Part shown: positions 48,518-59,537 of the stretch, piece by piece
Layout: every line of letters begins with the position of its first letter
How positions within the stretch are numbered: position 1 is the first letter of the stretch
Source: Pseudoalteromonas marina
Lineage (GTDB): Bacteria > Pseudomonadota > Gammaproteobacteria > Enterobacterales > Alteromonadaceae
Assembly (NCBI RefSeq): GCF_000238335.3
Contig: NZ_AHCB03000008.1
Span: 1 to 59,537 of the forward strand
Length of the DNA stretch: 59,537 bases
Direction: 5' to 3'
Notes under the pieces: model-generated
Database searches by the model: none
What the model was told of the DNA's origin: nothing
What the model saw: only the letters and a program-made list of their open reading frames with translations
Made by a program: the position numbers and the translations under genes

Positions 48518-49051
48518 ATGTCTGAATTGACTACTATCGCTCGCCCATACGCTAAAGCGGCTTTTGAGCTTGCCGTTGAAAAAGGCGCTATTGAAAGCTG
48601 GAATGACATGTTGTTTTTCGCTGGCCACGTTGCCAGCGACGAGCAAGCATCAGCCATTTTAGCTGGATTGCCTACTGCTTCTGCACAAGCTGAGTTATTT
48701 ATTAACTTATGCGCAGAGCAGCTCAACGAACAAGGTCAGAACCTAGTGAAGGTGATGGCTGAAAATGGACGTTTGATTGCACTGCCTGAGGTTGCACAGT
48801 TATTCGCTGCGTTTAAAGCAGAGTATGACAAAGAAATCGATGTAGACGTGATTTCGGCAACCCCTCTTACTGCAGCGCAGCAAGAGTCATTGGTAGCGAC
48901 ACTTGAAAAACGTTTCGCACGCAAAGTTAAGCTGAATTGTAGTGAAGACGCGTCAGTAGTTGGCGGCCTTATTATTAAGGCAGGCGACACTGTAATCGAC
49001 GGCTCTGTACGCGGAAAATTAAACCGCTTAGCCACAACACTACAATCGTAA
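48518..49051 (+). CDS. atpH: ATP synthase F1 subunit delta
   Basis: A 177-residue stator cap joining b to alpha. It begins [21 protein letters not shown] and ends with [23 protein letters not shown], as in the family. I chose the ATG at 48518, 8 bases after AGGAGGG, over the ATG at 48512, which is only 2 bases from that site; this gives exactly the E. coli length of 177. Confidence 0.96.
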   Translation: MSELTTIARPYAKAAFELAVEKGAIESWNDMLFFAGHVASDEQASAILAGLPTASAQAELFINLCAEQLNEQGQNLVKVMAENGRLIALPEVAQLFAAFKAEYDKEIDVDVISATPLTAAQQESLVATLEKRFARKVKLNCSEDASVVGGLIIKAGDTVIDGSVRGKLNRLATTLQS

Positions 49052-49065
49052 TTGGGAAAAAGAGC

Positions 49066-50607
49066 ATGCAACTTAATTCCACTGAAATTTCAGAACTAAT
49101 CAAACAACGTATTGAGAAGTTCGAAGTTGTAAGTGAAGCTCGTAACGAAGGTACAATTGTATCTGTTACTGACGGTATCATCCGCATCCACGGTCTAGCT
49201 GACTGTATGCAAGGTGAGATGATTGAGCTTCCTGGCAACCGTTATGCTATCGCACTAAACCTTGAGCGCGACTCAATTGGTGCAGTAGTAATGGGTCCAT
49301 ACGCTGACCTTACTGAAGGCGTAAAAGTATATACAACTGGTCGTATCTTAGAAGTTCCTGTTGGTGCTGGCTTACTTGGTCGTGTTGTAAACACGCTAGG
49401 TGCTCCTATCGACGGTAAAGGCGCTTTAGACAACGACGGGTTTGAACCTGTAGAAAAAATTGCACCAGGTGTAATCGAGCGTCAATCTGTAGATGAGCCA
49501 GTACAAACTGGTTACAAATCTATTGATGCGATGATTCCAGTTGGTCGTGGTCAGCGTGAGCTTGTAATCGGTGACCGCCAAACAGGTAAAACTGCACTAG
49601 CAATCGATGCGATCATTAACCAAAAAGACACAGGCGTTAAGTGTGTGTACGTAGCGGTTGGTCAAAAAGCATCTACTATTGCTAACGTAGTACGTAAATT
49701 AGAAGAGCACGGTGCACTTGCAAATACTATCGTAGTTGTAGCATCTGCTTCTGAGTCTGCGGCACTTCAGTACTTAGCACCGTTCTCGGGCTGTACTATG
49801 GGTGAATACTTCCGTGACCGTGGTGAAAACGCATTAATCGTATATGATGATTTATCTAAGCAAGCTGTTGCTTACCGTCAAATCTCATTGCTACTTAAGC
49901 GTCCACCAGGTCGTGAAGCATACCCAGGTGACGTATTCTATCTTCACTCGCGTCTTTTAGAGCGTGCATCGCGTGTAAACGCTGATTACGTTGAAAAGTT
50001 CACTAACGGTGAAGTGAAAGGACAAACTGGTTCATTGACGGCATTGCCTATCATTGAAACTCAAGGCGGCGACGTTTCTGCGTTCGTACCGACTAACGTT
50101 ATCTCTATCACCGATGGTCAGATCTTCTTAGAAACTGACTTATTCAACTCAGGTATCCGTCCGGCAGTAAATGCTGGTATCTCGGTATCGCGTGTTGGTG
50201 GTGCTGCACAAACTAAAATCGTTAAGAAACTAGGAGGCGGTATCCGTCTAGCCCTAGCTCAGTACCGTGAATTAGCTGCGTTCTCGCAGTTCGCGTCTGA
50301 CCTTGACGATGCTACACGTGCTCAACTTGAGCATGGTGAGCGTGTAACAGAGCTAATGAAGCAGAAACAGTACGCGCCAATGTCTGTTGCTGAAATGTCT
50401 TTGTCGTTATTTGCAGCTGAGAAAGGTTATCTTAAAGATATCGAAATCGCTAAAATCATGGATTTCGAAGCAGCTTTACTTTCTTACGCAAGTAGCACAT
50501 ACGCAGAGCTTGTGGCTCAAATCAATGAAACTGGTAACTACAACGCCGAGATCGAAGCGCAACTTAAAGAACTTCTAGAGAAGTTCAAGTCTACGCAAAC
50601 TTGGTAA
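49066..50607 (+). CDS. atpA: ATP synthase F1 subunit alpha
   Basis: A 513-residue non-catalytic nucleotide-binding subunit, the same length as in E. coli. Walker A is GDRQTGKT (near res. 169-176); the [17 protein letters not shown] and [10 protein letters not shown] blocks are present, with the C-terminal helical domain. It is 15 bases after atpH. Confidence 0.98.
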   Translation: MQLNSTEISELIKQRIEKFEVVSEARNEGTIVSVTDGIIRIHGLADCMQGEMIELPGNRYAIALNLERDSIGAVVMGPYADLTEGVKVYTTGRILEVPVGAGLLGRVVNTLGAPIDGKGALDNDGFEPVEKIAPGVIERQSVDEPVQTGYKSIDAMIPVGRGQRELVIGDRQTGKTALAIDAIINQKDTGVKCVYVAVGQKASTIANVVRKLEEHGALANTIVVVASASESAALQYLAPFSGCTMGEYFRDRGENALIVYDDLSKQAVAYRQISLLLKRPPGREAYPGDVFYLHSRLLERASRVNADYVEKFTNGEVKGQTGSLTALPIIETQGGDVSAFVPTNVISITDGQIFLETDLFNSGIRPAVNAGISVSRVGGAAQTKIVKKLGGGIRLALAQYRELAAFSQFASDLDDATRAQLEHGERVTELMKQKQYAPMSVAEMSLSLFAAEKGYLKDIEIAKIMDFEAALLSYASSTYAELVAQINETGNYNAEIEAQLKELLEKFKSTQTW

Positions 50608-50667
50608 TTTAGTTATTAATGGTGCGCTTTAGTTTACTAAAGCACACCTTGATTCGGAGAGAGAGTC

Positions 50668-51528
50668 ATGGCCAGCGGAAAAGAGATTAAAAGCAAGATC
50701 GGGAGTATTAAAAATACTCAAAAGATCACTAGCGCAATGGAAATGGTTGCTGCGTCTAAAATGAAAAAGGCGCAAGAACGAGTGGCTTCAAGCCGTCCAT
50801 ACGCTGACAAATTACGCAAAGTGATTGGTCGTGTTGCTCAAGCAAATCTTGATTTTACTCACCCGTTCTTAGAAGAACGTGAAGTAAAACGAGTTGGTTA
50901 TATTGTTATCTCTACTGACCGTGGTCTATGTGGCGGCCTAAACTCAAACGAGTTTAAGAAAGTTGCATTAGACATAAAAGCATGGAAAGAAAAAGGTGTA
51001 GACGCAGAGTTTGCAACTTTAGGCAGCAAAGCTGCTGGTTTCTTTCAACGCTTTGGTGGTCAAGTGCTTGCTAAAAAAGCAGGCCTAGGAGATAAACCTT
51101 CAGTACAAGACGTTATTGGTCCTGTAAAAGTAATGCTTGATGCATTCTCTGAAGGTAAAATTGACCGTTTATTCCTGGTATATAACAACTTCGTTAATAC
51201 CATGAAGCAAGAGCCAACAATAGATCAGTTACTCCCTTTGCCAAAAGCTGAAGAAGAAGTATCTGCCCACACATGGGACTACTTATACGAACCTAACCCA
51301 GACGCTATTTTAGAGTCTTTGTTAGTTCGCTTTGTAGAATCTCAGGTATACCAAGGTGTGGTTGAGAACGCTGCCTCTGAACAGGCTGCCCGTATGGTTG
51401 CGATGAAAGCCGCAACTGATAACGCTGGCGACCTTATGGATGAGTTACAGCTTGTTTACAACAAGGCCCGCCAAGCGGCAATCACACAAGAAATTAGTGA
51501 GATTGTTTCTGGTTCAGCCGCAGTTTAA
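50668..51528 (+). CDS. atpG: ATP synthase F1 subunit gamma
   Basis: A 286-residue central stalk subunit. The N-terminal coiled helix begins [19 protein letters not shown] and the C-terminal helix contains [20 protein letters not shown] with the conserved catch residues; the central Rossmann-like part has [11 protein letters not shown]. It is 61 bases after atpA and has GGAGAGAG before the start. Confidence 0.97.
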   Translation: MASGKEIKSKIGSIKNTQKITSAMEMVAASKMKKAQERVASSRPYADKLRKVIGRVAQANLDFTHPFLEEREVKRVGYIVISTDRGLCGGLNSNEFKKVALDIKAWKEKGVDAEFATLGSKAAGFFQRFGGQVLAKKAGLGDKPSVQDVIGPVKVMLDAFSEGKIDRLFLVYNNFVNTMKQEPTIDQLLPLPKAEEEVSAHTWDYLYEPNPDAILESLLVRFVESQVYQGVVENAASEQAARMVAMKAATDNAGDLMDELQLVYNKARQAAITQEISEIVSGSAAV

Positions 51529-52947
<1,419 letters not shown>

Positions 52948-52960
52948 TTAGGAGGGTAGT

Positions 52961-53383
52961 ATGGCAGCTATGACTGTACATCTTGACGTAGTAAGCGCAG
53001 AGCAGAACTTGTTTTCTGGTTTGGTTGAATCGATTCAAGTATCTGGTAGTGAAGGTGAGCTTGGTGTTAATGCCGGTCACGCGCCACTACTAACTGCCCT
53101 TAAACCTGGTATGGTGCGTTTAGTTAAGCAATTTGGTGAAGAAGAACTCATCTACATTGCTGGCGGTACACTAGAAGTTCAACCGAACATAGTGACCGTA
53201 CTTGCAGACACAGCCGTTCGTGGTGAAGACCTAGACGAACAAGCTGCAGAGCAAGCTAAACGTGACGCTGAAGCGCAAATGGCAAAAGGTGCATCGTCAG
53301 AGCTTGATTACAATCAAGCGGCAATGCAACTAGCTGAAGCGGTAGCACAATTACGTGTTATTCAGCAATTACGTAAAAAGTAA
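52961..53383 (+). CDS. atpC: ATP synthase F1 subunit epsilon
   Basis: A 140-residue subunit with the N-terminal beta-sandwich ([33 protein letters not shown]) and a C-terminal pair of helices that can inhibit ATP hydrolysis. ATGs at 52961 and 52970 are both in frame; the first is placed well after AGGAGGG. A terminator ends the operon here. Confidence 0.97.
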   Translation: MAAMTVHLDVVSAEQNLFSGLVESIQVSGSEGELGVNAGHAPLLTALKPGMVRLVKQFGEEELIYIAGGTLEVQPNIVTVLADTAVRGEDLDEQAAEQAKRDAEAQMAKGASSELDYNQAAMQLAEAVAQLRVIQQLRKK

Positions 53384-53398
53384 GCCTATCTGGTTTAT

Positions 53399-53426
53399 AA
53401 AAAGCCCACTTTATGTGGGCTTTTTT
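53399..53426 (+). terminator. Terminator of the atp operon
   Basis: Stem AAAAAGCCCAC / GTGGGCTTTTT with a TTTAT loop and a T tail. The following 247 bases up to glmU hold no gene; the glmU promoter must be in them. Confidence 0.93.
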
Positions 53427-53673
53427 GTGCTTGTTGCTAAGGTCCGTGTTTAAATTTAAGCTTTTTTTAGTCGTCGAAGTTATTAACTGAGCTTTTCACT
53501 TATATCCTTCACCAATCCCCGCTACAATAACGCTATTCAATTAAGTCTATTTTTCAGTCAAGATTCAGTACTAGCAAATTAGTTTACTGAGTATTTGCAC
53601 AGGGCGTGACTTACGCAATCTTCTGCATAAACAGACTTGTTAACTAAAACAACGGAAAAAGGAAATTGTTTTA

Positions 53674-55032
53674 ATGGCTCTAACTACTGTAATTCTTGCT
53701 GCGGGTAAAGGTACTCGTATGCGATCTGCTCTACCAAAAGTGCTGCATAAAGTGGCAGGTAAACCTATGGTGCAGCATGTTATTGATAACGCAAAGGCAC
53801 TGGGTGCAACAACCACTAATTTAGTTTACGGACACGGCGGCGAACTATTACAACAACAACTTGCCGATAACGATGTTAATTGGGTACTGCAAGCAGAGCA
53901 ACTTGGTACTGGCCATGCAGTAGCACAAGCAAACCCTCATATTAACGATGACGATACTGTATTGGTTTTATACGGCGATGTTCCTTTAACTAAGCAATCA
54001 ACGCTTGAGCGCTTATTAGCTGCAACTCCTAAAAATGGGCTAGCGGTATTAACCGTTAACTTGGTTAATCCAAATGGCTACGGTCGTATGCTACGAGAAG
54101 ATGGCAAACTTGTCGGTATTATTGAGCAAAAAGATGCAAGCGCTGAGCAGTTACTAATTAACGAAGTAAACACCGGTATTATGGCGGTTAATGGCAAACT
54201 GTTAAAAACCTGGTTAGGCAACTTATCTAACAATAATGCGCAAGGCGAATACTACCTAACTGATATAGTGGCAATGGCGCACAGTGAAGGTGTAGAAATT
54301 ACATCGGCTCAACCAGATCATGCAATGGAAGTTGAAGGTGCAAACAACCGCGTACAACTTGCCGGCCTAGAGCGCGCTTACCAAGCGTGGCAAGCAGAAG
54401 AATTAATGTTAAATGGTGCCACCCTAGCCGACCCAGCCCGTATTGATGTACGTGGCAATGTTAAAACAGGCGAAGATGTATTAATTGATATAAACGTTAT
54501 TTTTGAGGGTAATGTAACCCTTGGTAATAACGTACAAATAGGCCCTAACTGTGTACTTAAAAACTGTACCATAGGCGATAACGTTGTAATAAAAGCGAAT
54601 ACCCTTATTGAAGATGCAAGCGTAGCGGCTAAATGTACGCTTGGACCATATGCTCGCCTTCGCCCAGGTGCGGTAATGGAAGAAGACTCGCACATTGGTA
54701 ACTTTGTAGAGATGAAAAAAACCCGCTTAGGTAAGGGTTCTAAAGCAAACCACTTAAGTTACTTAGGCGATGCTGAAATTGGCGAAAAAGTAAATATTGG
54801 CGCAGGTACAATTACCTGTAACTACGATGGGGTGAATAAAGCAAAAACCATTATTGGCGATAACGCTTTTATAGGCTCTAACTCATCACTTGTTGCTCCT
54901 GTAAACATTGGTTCTACTGCAACTGTGGGAGCAGGCTCTGTGATCACTAGCACTGTTGAAGACGAGCAGCTGGCAATAGCACGTTCAAAGCAACGTAATT
55001 TAACTGGTTGGAAACGACCAGTTAAAAAATAA
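53674..55032 (+). CDS. glmU: Bifunctional GlmU: UDP-GlcNAc pyrophosphorylase / glucosamine-1-P acetyltransferase
   Basis: A 452-residue enzyme making UDP-GlcNAc, the precursor for peptidoglycan and LPS. The N-terminal uridyltransferase domain has [26 protein letters not shown] and YGDVPL; the C-terminal left-handed beta-helix has [39 protein letters not shown] and [11 protein letters not shown]. It follows the atp operon, as in E. coli, as a separate transcript. Bases 53641-53670 hold an A-rich GGAAAAAGGAAAT ribosome site. Confidence 0.98.
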   Translation: MALTTVILAAGKGTRMRSALPKVLHKVAGKPMVQHVIDNAKALGATTTNLVYGHGGELLQQQLADNDVNWVLQAEQLGTGHAVAQANPHINDDDTVLVLYGDVPLTKQSTLERLLAATPKNGLAVLTVNLVNPNGYGRMLREDGKLVGIIEQKDASAEQLLINEVNTGIMAVNGKLLKTWLGNLSNNNAQGEYYLTDIVAMAHSEGVEITSAQPDHAMEVEGANNRVQLAGLERAYQAWQAEELMLNGATLADPARIDVRGNVKTGEDVLIDINVIFEGNVTLGNNVQIGPNCVLKNCTIGDNVVIKANTLIEDASVAAKCTLGPYARLRPGAVMEEDSHIGNFVEMKKTRLGKGSKANHLSYLGDAEIGEKVNIGAGTITCNYDGVNKAKTIIGDNAFIGSNSSLVAPVNIGSTATVGAGSVITSTVEDEQLAIARSKQRNLTGWKRPVKK

Positions 55033-55037
55033 TAATT

Positions 55038-55062
55038 AAAGGCTACTTAGGTAGCCTTTTTT
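55038..55062 (+). terminator. Terminator after glmU
   Basis: Stem AAAGGCTAC-TTAG-GTAGCCTTT then TTT; its right end touches the stop codon of the convergent LytTR gene. Confidence 0.9.
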
Positions 55063-55903
55063 ATTGCAGCTTAAGTTTAAATTGCTCTTTATAACGCCTA
55101 GAAAGGTTGAGCACTTTACCTGTAGTTAGTTTTATTTCGCTGTCGCCGCTGGGGAGTGGTGTAATGCATTCTACTTTATCGAGTTTTACGCCATGACTTC
55201 GGTGAATCCTACAAAAGCCCTGCACTTCTAGTTGTTTACTTAATTCAGTGAGCGTCACTCTTAAAGGGTAAACGGACGTACCAATATGTAAATTTACATA
55301 ATTGCCTGAAGATTCAAGCCAATCCACCTCGTCAATTTTTATAATAAATTCTTTACCCCGCTTTTTAACTAATAAGCGATTAATAGTATCAGTATTGTGT
55401 TGCGCACCTTCATCAATAGACGAGGCCTCTCCCAACAACTGTTTAACAATATACTGATAAACTTTAATAAGGGTGATAAAGAATAAAAAGCTTATCGCAT
55501 CTTTTTGGTATTCATATAAAAATTCAAACCAGCTGAGGCCAAAGTTGTAGTGAAGTTCGTTCAACCAATAAATGAGCTTCCGTCCTCCAACCATTACACT
55601 AATATGGAATACGCTGAAAATAATAGACGCTACAAAGTAAGTACACAGCGAAAGCCCAATATTATGCCAATTAAAAGGTACTTTTTTTAATAGCCACACT
55701 ACAGCCGGAAATATAAGTAACGTGCTAAACGCACTTGAATATTCCCATACAAACGGCTCCCATATTAAAAAAGGAAGTTCGCCGTCTCTTTGCGCCTCCA
55801 TTATTTGAGTTGTCGCATTAACCGTATTGTTTATTACAACGTAGCTAAACAGGAGTAACGCGGCATAAAAAGTTTGAAAACGTTGAAAGTGTTGAAGGTT
55901 CAT
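55061..55903 (-). CDS. Membrane-bound LytTR-family transcriptional regulator
   Basis: A 280-residue protein with an N-terminal part of four hydrophobic segments (roughly res. 11-28, 54-71, 82-104 and 137-153) and a C-terminal LytTR DNA-binding domain (about res. 180-280), recognised by LVKKRGKEFIIKIDEVDWLESSGNYVNLH, FCRIHRSHGVKLDKVECI and the ending SRRYKEQFKLKL. It has no receiver domain, so it is not a standard two-component response regulator; the membrane part may sense a signal or hold the protein at the membrane. It is divergent from an acyltransferase gene, 143 bases away, which is the probable target. Confidence 0.88.
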   Translation of the reverse strand: MNLQHFQRFQTFYAALLLFSYVVINNTVNATTQIMEAQRDGELPFLIWEPFVWEYSSAFSTLLIFPAVVWLLKKVPFNWHNIGLSLCTYFVASIIFSVFHISVMVGGRKLIYWLNELHYNFGLSWFEFLYEYQKDAISFLFFITLIKVYQYIVKQLLGEASSIDEGAQHNTDTINRLLVKKRGKEFIIKIDEVDWLESSGNYVNLHIGTSVYPLRVTLTELSKQLEVQGFCRIHRSHGVKLDKVECITPLPSGDSEIKLTTGKVLNLSRRYKEQFKLKLQ

Positions 55904-56046
55904 TATGTATGCTTTTATATTTGTAGGCGACAGCTATCCCTGTATACCACCTTTTATCACTATTGCTTGTAATATAAGCACTTATGTATAGTTTTTGCGA
56001 GTTATTTTAAGTTAACTACCGGTATCACAAACACATTGGTTAACGT

Positions 56047-57276
56047 ATGAGTACTCAATTAAACGCAATACAATCTACACACTCTCGCCATTACTTTATT
56101 GATTGGTTGAGAGTAATTGCATTTGCGACTCTCATTTTTTATCACATAGGTATGTTGTATAGCCAAAATTGGGGGTTTCATTTTAAAAGTAATTATACGT
56201 CTGAACACGTAGAGTATTTTATGTTGCTGTTTTCCCCTTGGAGAATGCTGCTAATTTGGTTTATATCAGGGGTAGCACTTCGTTTTATGCTTGATAAAGT
56301 AAGTGGCTATAAATTATGTGCCTTATTTGTTTTAAAGCGTTCTCTTTTCATATTACTCCCCCTGCTGGTGGGGTTATGGTTAATTGTGCCTTTTCAGCTT
56401 TATGCCGAAATGCATCAACAAGGCGTTATAGATATAACGTACTGGCAGTTCTATTTAGCGTTTTTAGATACCAGTAATAGCATATTTGTTAATTACCAAT
56501 CTGGAGTATGGCCGCATGTTGATGTAAATCATTTATGGTATTTACGCTCTTTGTGGCAGTTTATGCTTATTGTTTTTATATACTCATTAGTAGCAAAGCT
56601 TTCTATTTTTTCTTCTTTATTAAATACGATTCAAGTAAACCTATCATTTTCTATGCTTACAGGCCTATTGGTAATAGCCATGTTGCTTGCTAATAATTGT
56701 TTAAAAGGTGATGCAATACGCGAAGTAAGCGGCTTCATATTTTTATTTACAGGCTACCTGTTATCTAAAAACACTTATTTTTGGAAAAGTTTAAATCGAT
56801 ACCTTTGGCTTTTGTGTACAAGTTTTACTCTATTGTATGTGTGTATTGCTTTGGCGTATCAAAATGAACTGGATTTACCAAACTATGTGTGGACTGCAAT
56901 ATACAATACTCAAAGAGTAGTTGGTGTACTTACCATGCTTACCTTAGCGCAGCGTTTTTTAAATTTTAAAGCAGCTTACTTAAACACACTAAATAGCTGG
57001 GTGTTTCCCTTTTATGTATTGCATCAAAGTGTATTAATTATTTTATGTTTTGTGCTACAACCTTTTAACCTTGGCCTTATGGTTGAGTTATTTTTAATTA
57101 TTGTGGGCACTTGGGGGGCGTGCGCAGCTATTACATTAGTGGTAATGCGCATTGATATTATTAGGCCCTTGCTAGGTCTTAAAATAAAAAACAACTATTC
57201 GAAAGCGCTTAAAAAAATGGGTTATGTATTGGGTATGTTGCTTACCTTACAATTAGCCTATCAGTTGGCTTTTTAA
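56047..57276 (+). CDS. Acyltransferase-3 family membrane protein
   Basis: A 409-residue integral membrane protein with about ten hydrophobic segments. The N-terminus shows the family pattern R14HYFIDWLR..FYH33, with His33 probably catalytic. Members O-acylate glycans, such as OpgC (MdoC) succinylation of periplasmic glucans, or other envelope sugars; this one could be OpgC-like, but its substrate is not known. It is divergent from a membrane LytTR regulator, and is followed by a lipoprotein gene 85 bases downstream with no terminator that I recognise between them. Confidence 0.82.
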   Translation: MSTQLNAIQSTHSRHYFIDWLRVIAFATLIFYHIGMLYSQNWGFHFKSNYTSEHVEYFMLLFSPWRMLLIWFISGVALRFMLDKVSGYKLCALFVLKRSLFILLPLLVGLWLIVPFQLYAEMHQQGVIDITYWQFYLAFLDTSNSIFVNYQSGVWPHVDVNHLWYLRSLWQFMLIVFIYSLVAKLSIFSSLLNTIQVNLSFSMLTGLLVIAMLLANNCLKGDAIREVSGFIFLFTGYLLSKNTYFWKSLNRYLWLLCTSFTLLYVCIALAYQNELDLPNYVWTAIYNTQRVVGVLTMLTLAQRFLNFKAAYLNTLNSWVFPFYVLHQSVLIILCFVLQPFNLGLMVELFLIIVGTWGACAAITLVVMRIDIIRPLLGLKIKNNYSKALKKMGYVLGMLLTLQLAYQLAF

Positions 57277-57361
57277 AGTAAAAAAGCTTTATTAAAAGTG
57301 CCACAACTTTGTAATACCTCTGTGTTGATATTTACCTAATACCACACTAAGGAAAAGAACA

Positions 57362-59164
57362 ATGTTAAAAAAATCAATAATAGCGCTTTCACTTTTATCT
57401 ATGCTGACTGGTTGCTCATTAGATGGCGATGATGGTCAAAATGGCGCACAAGGAGCTCAAGGAGCTCAAGGCGAGCAAGGTACAGCAGGTGAAAATGGAA
57501 TTAACGGCACCAATGCAAATTCGGCTTTAACTATTAACCTAATAGGACGAGCAGTACTCAATGCGCAAAGCCCTGAAGGTGCTGCCGAAATAGTCGCATA
57601 TCAAGCATCAAAAAAATGGATTTACGCTATTAATAGCTCGGGGGATGCTGCGGTTGTAAATATTATTCCTGCAGACACATTCGATACAGCTGCTCTAGTG
57701 CAAGACAATGAAGGCATTGTAAATACAACAAACTTAAGTACGGCAATTACACTTACCTTAAACGACAACACCCCCGGTGACGCAAACAGCATAGCAATAG
57801 ATGAAAATAGCAAGTTACTTGCTGTAGCAATGGCTGCTAAAAGTGTTGGAGAGGCAGGTCAAGTTGCCTTTTACGACATAAGCGGCGATACACCAATATT
57901 TATAAAAAATGTAACTGCTGGTTTTTTGCCCGATATGGTTACATTTAGCCATGATGGAGCAAAAGTAGTTGTTGCCAACGAAGGGGAACCTAACGGCGAC
58001 TATAGTATTGATCCACAGGGTTCTATCAGCATTATCAATGTTAATGATGGTGTAATTGCCGACAATGCTACCAATATTGATTTTACAGCATACAACGATA
58101 AGCAATCTGAACTTGAAGCACTCGGACTGGTATTTGCTAATCCAACAGGGCGCACCATAAATGGTAATTTAATCAATACCACCGTAGCAATGGACTTAGA
58201 GCCAGAATACGTCAGTATTTCTAAAGATAACAAATATGTCTACGTATCGATTCAAGAAAATAACGGACTAGCCATCGTTAATTTAGAAGATAACTCTCTT
58301 GAGTTAAAAGGGCTAGGCTTTAAAGACTGGTCTAGCTTACAAATAGACGCATCAGATAAAGACGGCGGTGTTAATTTTAAATCATACCCTGGCTTATATG
58401 GCATGTACCAACCAGACACAATTTCAAGCTTTAGCTGGAAAGGCGCAAACTTTATAGTGTCGGCTAATGAAGGTGATGCACGCGAATACTTTTTTGATAC
58501 AACCAATGAGGCAGATTGCGCAGCCAAAGGCGGCGTAGATTTCGACGAAGACGATGGTTGCCTTGCTTACATAGATGAAAGCCGCGTCGAAGACTTAACG
58601 CTTGCTGCTAATTTTGATTACTTAAATAACGACGATAACGACATCGGCCGTTTAAAAGTGACAACGGTTAAAGGTGATACTAATAACGACGGTCAATACG
58701 AATCGCTTTATGCCTATGGCGCACGTTCGTTTACCATTTGGGACAGTAATGGGCTGGTGGTGTTTGATTCTGGAGACGATATAGGGCGTATTACCGCATC
58801 AGTTCATGGCGAAGCGTTTAATAATAATGAAGATGAAAATAAAGGCGATACACGCTCAGACGATAAAGGCGCAGAACCCGAAGCGCTAACTATAGGTACA
58901 ATTGGCGAACGCACCTTTGCATTTATTGGACTCGAGCGTATGGGGGGGATCATGATTTACGATATTACTAACCCATATGATGTGCAATTTGAAGACTACT
59001 TTTATAACCGAGGTTTAATATCTGGTGCAGAAATTACCGGTGATCTAGCACCAGAAGGAATGACATTCATACCACGCGAACAAAGTGCAACTGGCGAACC
59101 ACTACTTATCATAGGTAATGAGATATCTGGTTCTATCGCAGTATGGGAAATTTCAGCTAATTAA
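57362..59164 (+). CDS. Choice-of-anchor I lipoprotein with a collagen-like stalk
   Basis: A 600-residue lipoprotein: signal peptide with lipobox LTGC (Cys18), followed by 10 Gly-X-Y triplets (res. 22-51; GAQ three times) and a large beta-propeller-like domain. I assign it to the choice-of-anchor I family by the sequence patterns MVTFSHDGAKVVVANEGEPN, YVYVSIQENNGLAIV, FIVSANEGDAREYF and GRLKVTTVKGDTNNDG. Asp/Asn-rich stretches (DDNDIGRL, NNDGQYESL, NNNEDENKGDTRSDD) suggest calcium binding. Family members are often called phosphatase-like but their function is not established. The ribosome site is AAGGAAAAG. It has its own terminator and ends 181 bases before the next rRNA promoter. Confidence 0.85.
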   Translation: MLKKSIIALSLLSMLTGCSLDGDDGQNGAQGAQGAQGEQGTAGENGINGTNANSALTINLIGRAVLNAQSPEGAAEIVAYQASKKWIYAINSSGDAAVVNIIPADTFDTAALVQDNEGIVNTTNLSTAITLTLNDNTPGDANSIAIDENSKLLAVAMAAKSVGEAGQVAFYDISGDTPIFIKNVTAGFLPDMVTFSHDGAKVVVANEGEPNGDYSIDPQGSISIINVNDGVIADNATNIDFTAYNDKQSELEALGLVFANPTGRTINGNLINTTVAMDLEPEYVSISKDNKYVYVSIQENNGLAIVNLEDNSLELKGLGFKDWSSLQIDASDKDGGVNFKSYPGLYGMYQPDTISSFSWKGANFIVSANEGDAREYFFDTTNEADCAAKGGVDFDEDDGCLAYIDESRVEDLTLAANFDYLNNDDNDIGRLKVTTVKGDTNNDGQYESLYAYGARSFTIWDSNGLVVFDSGDDIGRITASVHGEAFNNNEDENKGDTRSDDKGAEPEALTIGTIGERTFAFIGLERMGGIMIYDITNPYDVQFEDYFYNRGLISGAEITGDLAPEGMTFIPREQSATGEPLLIIGNEISGSIAVWEISAN

Positions 59165-59173
59165 CCACTCTGT

Positions 59174-59211
59174 AAAAAGCGGAAAATAACATGCTTTATT
59201 TTCCGCTTTTT
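59174..59211 (+). terminator. Strong terminator after the choice-of-anchor gene
   Basis: A 16-bp stem, AAAAAGCGGAAAATAA / TTATTTTCCGCTTTTT, with a 6-base loop, isolating the gene from the rRNA operon downstream. From here to 59344 nothing else is recognised. Confidence 0.93.
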
Positions 59212-59344
59212 ATATTGATAGAGTATTAGCATTTAAGTAGAGATTAAAAATGCATGTTTTTTAAGCTAAAAGCGCCCTCCATCCCTTTATTTGTATACCT
59301 TTCGTACTAAAAGTATTTTTATTCAAAAAAGCATGAATTAAACG

Positions 59345-59513
59345 TTGACCCCCACTCGAATATCCCTATAATGCGACCCCACTGAGACGGCAGGCGCCAA
59401 CGCATAGCGAGGCAAGAGTTAATCAGAGAGTTAAGTAAAACTTTACTTTTAAAGATTCTAAAAAGAAATTTGAAAACAAAGTATTGACTCGAAAAATAAA
59501 GGATGTATTATAC
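59345..59513 (+). promoter_or_regulatory. Tandem rRNA promoters P1 and P2 (right operon)
   Basis: P1: TTGACC (59345-59350), a 16-base spacer and TATAAT (59367-59372), then GCGACC. P2: TTGACT (59484-59489) and TTATAC (59508-59513) or TATTAT (59506-59511). These are on the plus strand and should drive an rRNA operon that begins beyond the window end. The sequence equals the leader of the left operon in reverse. Confidence 0.85.
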
Positions 59514-59537
59514 GCATCCCTAGCGACAACGTCGCAA
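59363..59537 (+). repeat. Right arm of the inverted repeat: rRNA promoter region
   Basis: Reverse complement of 2361-2189 with one substitution and a divergent stretch of about 35 bases (59450-59480). It runs to the window edge, so the repeat surely continues into the rRNA operon. The repeated DNA begins abruptly just 5' to the P1 -10. Confidence 0.9.

Overview
The window is a 59.5-kb piece of a gammaproteobacterial chromosome carrying the replication origin. The 16S rRNA sequence, the AT-rich codon use and the gene order (yrdA-DUF1488-aroE, tsaC-yrdD-smg-dprA, def-fmt-rsmB-trkA, trkH-yigZ-pepQ, fadBA, dnaA-dnaN-recF-gyrB, rpmH-rnpA-yidD-yidC-mnmE, mioC-oriC-mnmG-rsmG-parAB, atpIBEFHAGDC-glmU) point to Pseudoalteromonas or a close relative in the Alteromonadales. 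The genus is my reading of the 16S from memory, not a database match.

Layout. 1-2380: the 5' half of an rRNA operon on the minus strand (16S, tRNA-Ile(GAT), tRNA-Ala(TGC), start of the spacer towards 23S) with its tandem promoters. 2543-9624: carbonic-anhydrase-like yrdA; aroE with its DUF1488 partner; a truncated haemoglobin; and a minus-strand run LysM protein-dprA-smg-yrdD-tsaC-hemF. 9744-13975: def-fmt-rsmB and trkA. 14043-16041: three tandem secreted EF-hand proteins and a PilZ protein. 16072-21617: trkH, yigZ, pepQ and the transglycosylase slt. 21810-26276: fadBA, tusA, a heptamer repeat and a small lipoprotein. 26377-35547: glyQS and the dnaA-dnaN-recF-gyrB operon. 36066-40219: rpmH-rnpA-yidD-yidC, mnmE. 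40273-42033: the origin region around mioC. 42034-55032: mnmG-rsmG-parA-parB, the complete F1Fo ATP synthase operon and glmU. 55061-59164: the most accessory-looking part, a membrane LytTR regulator divergent from an acyltransferase-3 protein, then a lipoprotein with a collagen-like stalk. 59345-59537: the promoter of a second rRNA operon, on the plus strand, cut by the window end.

How it works together. Most genes serve growth: initiation (dnaA, oriC), replication (dnaN, gyrB, recF), segregation (parA, parB and two parS sites lying inside recF), the translation apparatus (rpmH, rnpA, mnmE, mnmG, rsmG, rsmB, def, fmt, tsaC, glyQS, two rRNA operons), membrane biogenesis (yidC, yidD), energy (atp) and envelope precursor supply (glmU). 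The rRNA operons point away from the origin on both sides, co-directional with the forks, and their promoters form a long inverted repeat around the whole origin segment.

I found no phage, insertion sequence, CRISPR array, toxin-antitoxin or defence locus. The observations most worth checking are the second DnaA-box/GATC-rich block upstream of mioC, the parS sites inside recF, the EF-hand gene array, the heptamer repeat after tusA, and the regulator/acyltransferase/lipoprotein locus beside the right rRNA operon.
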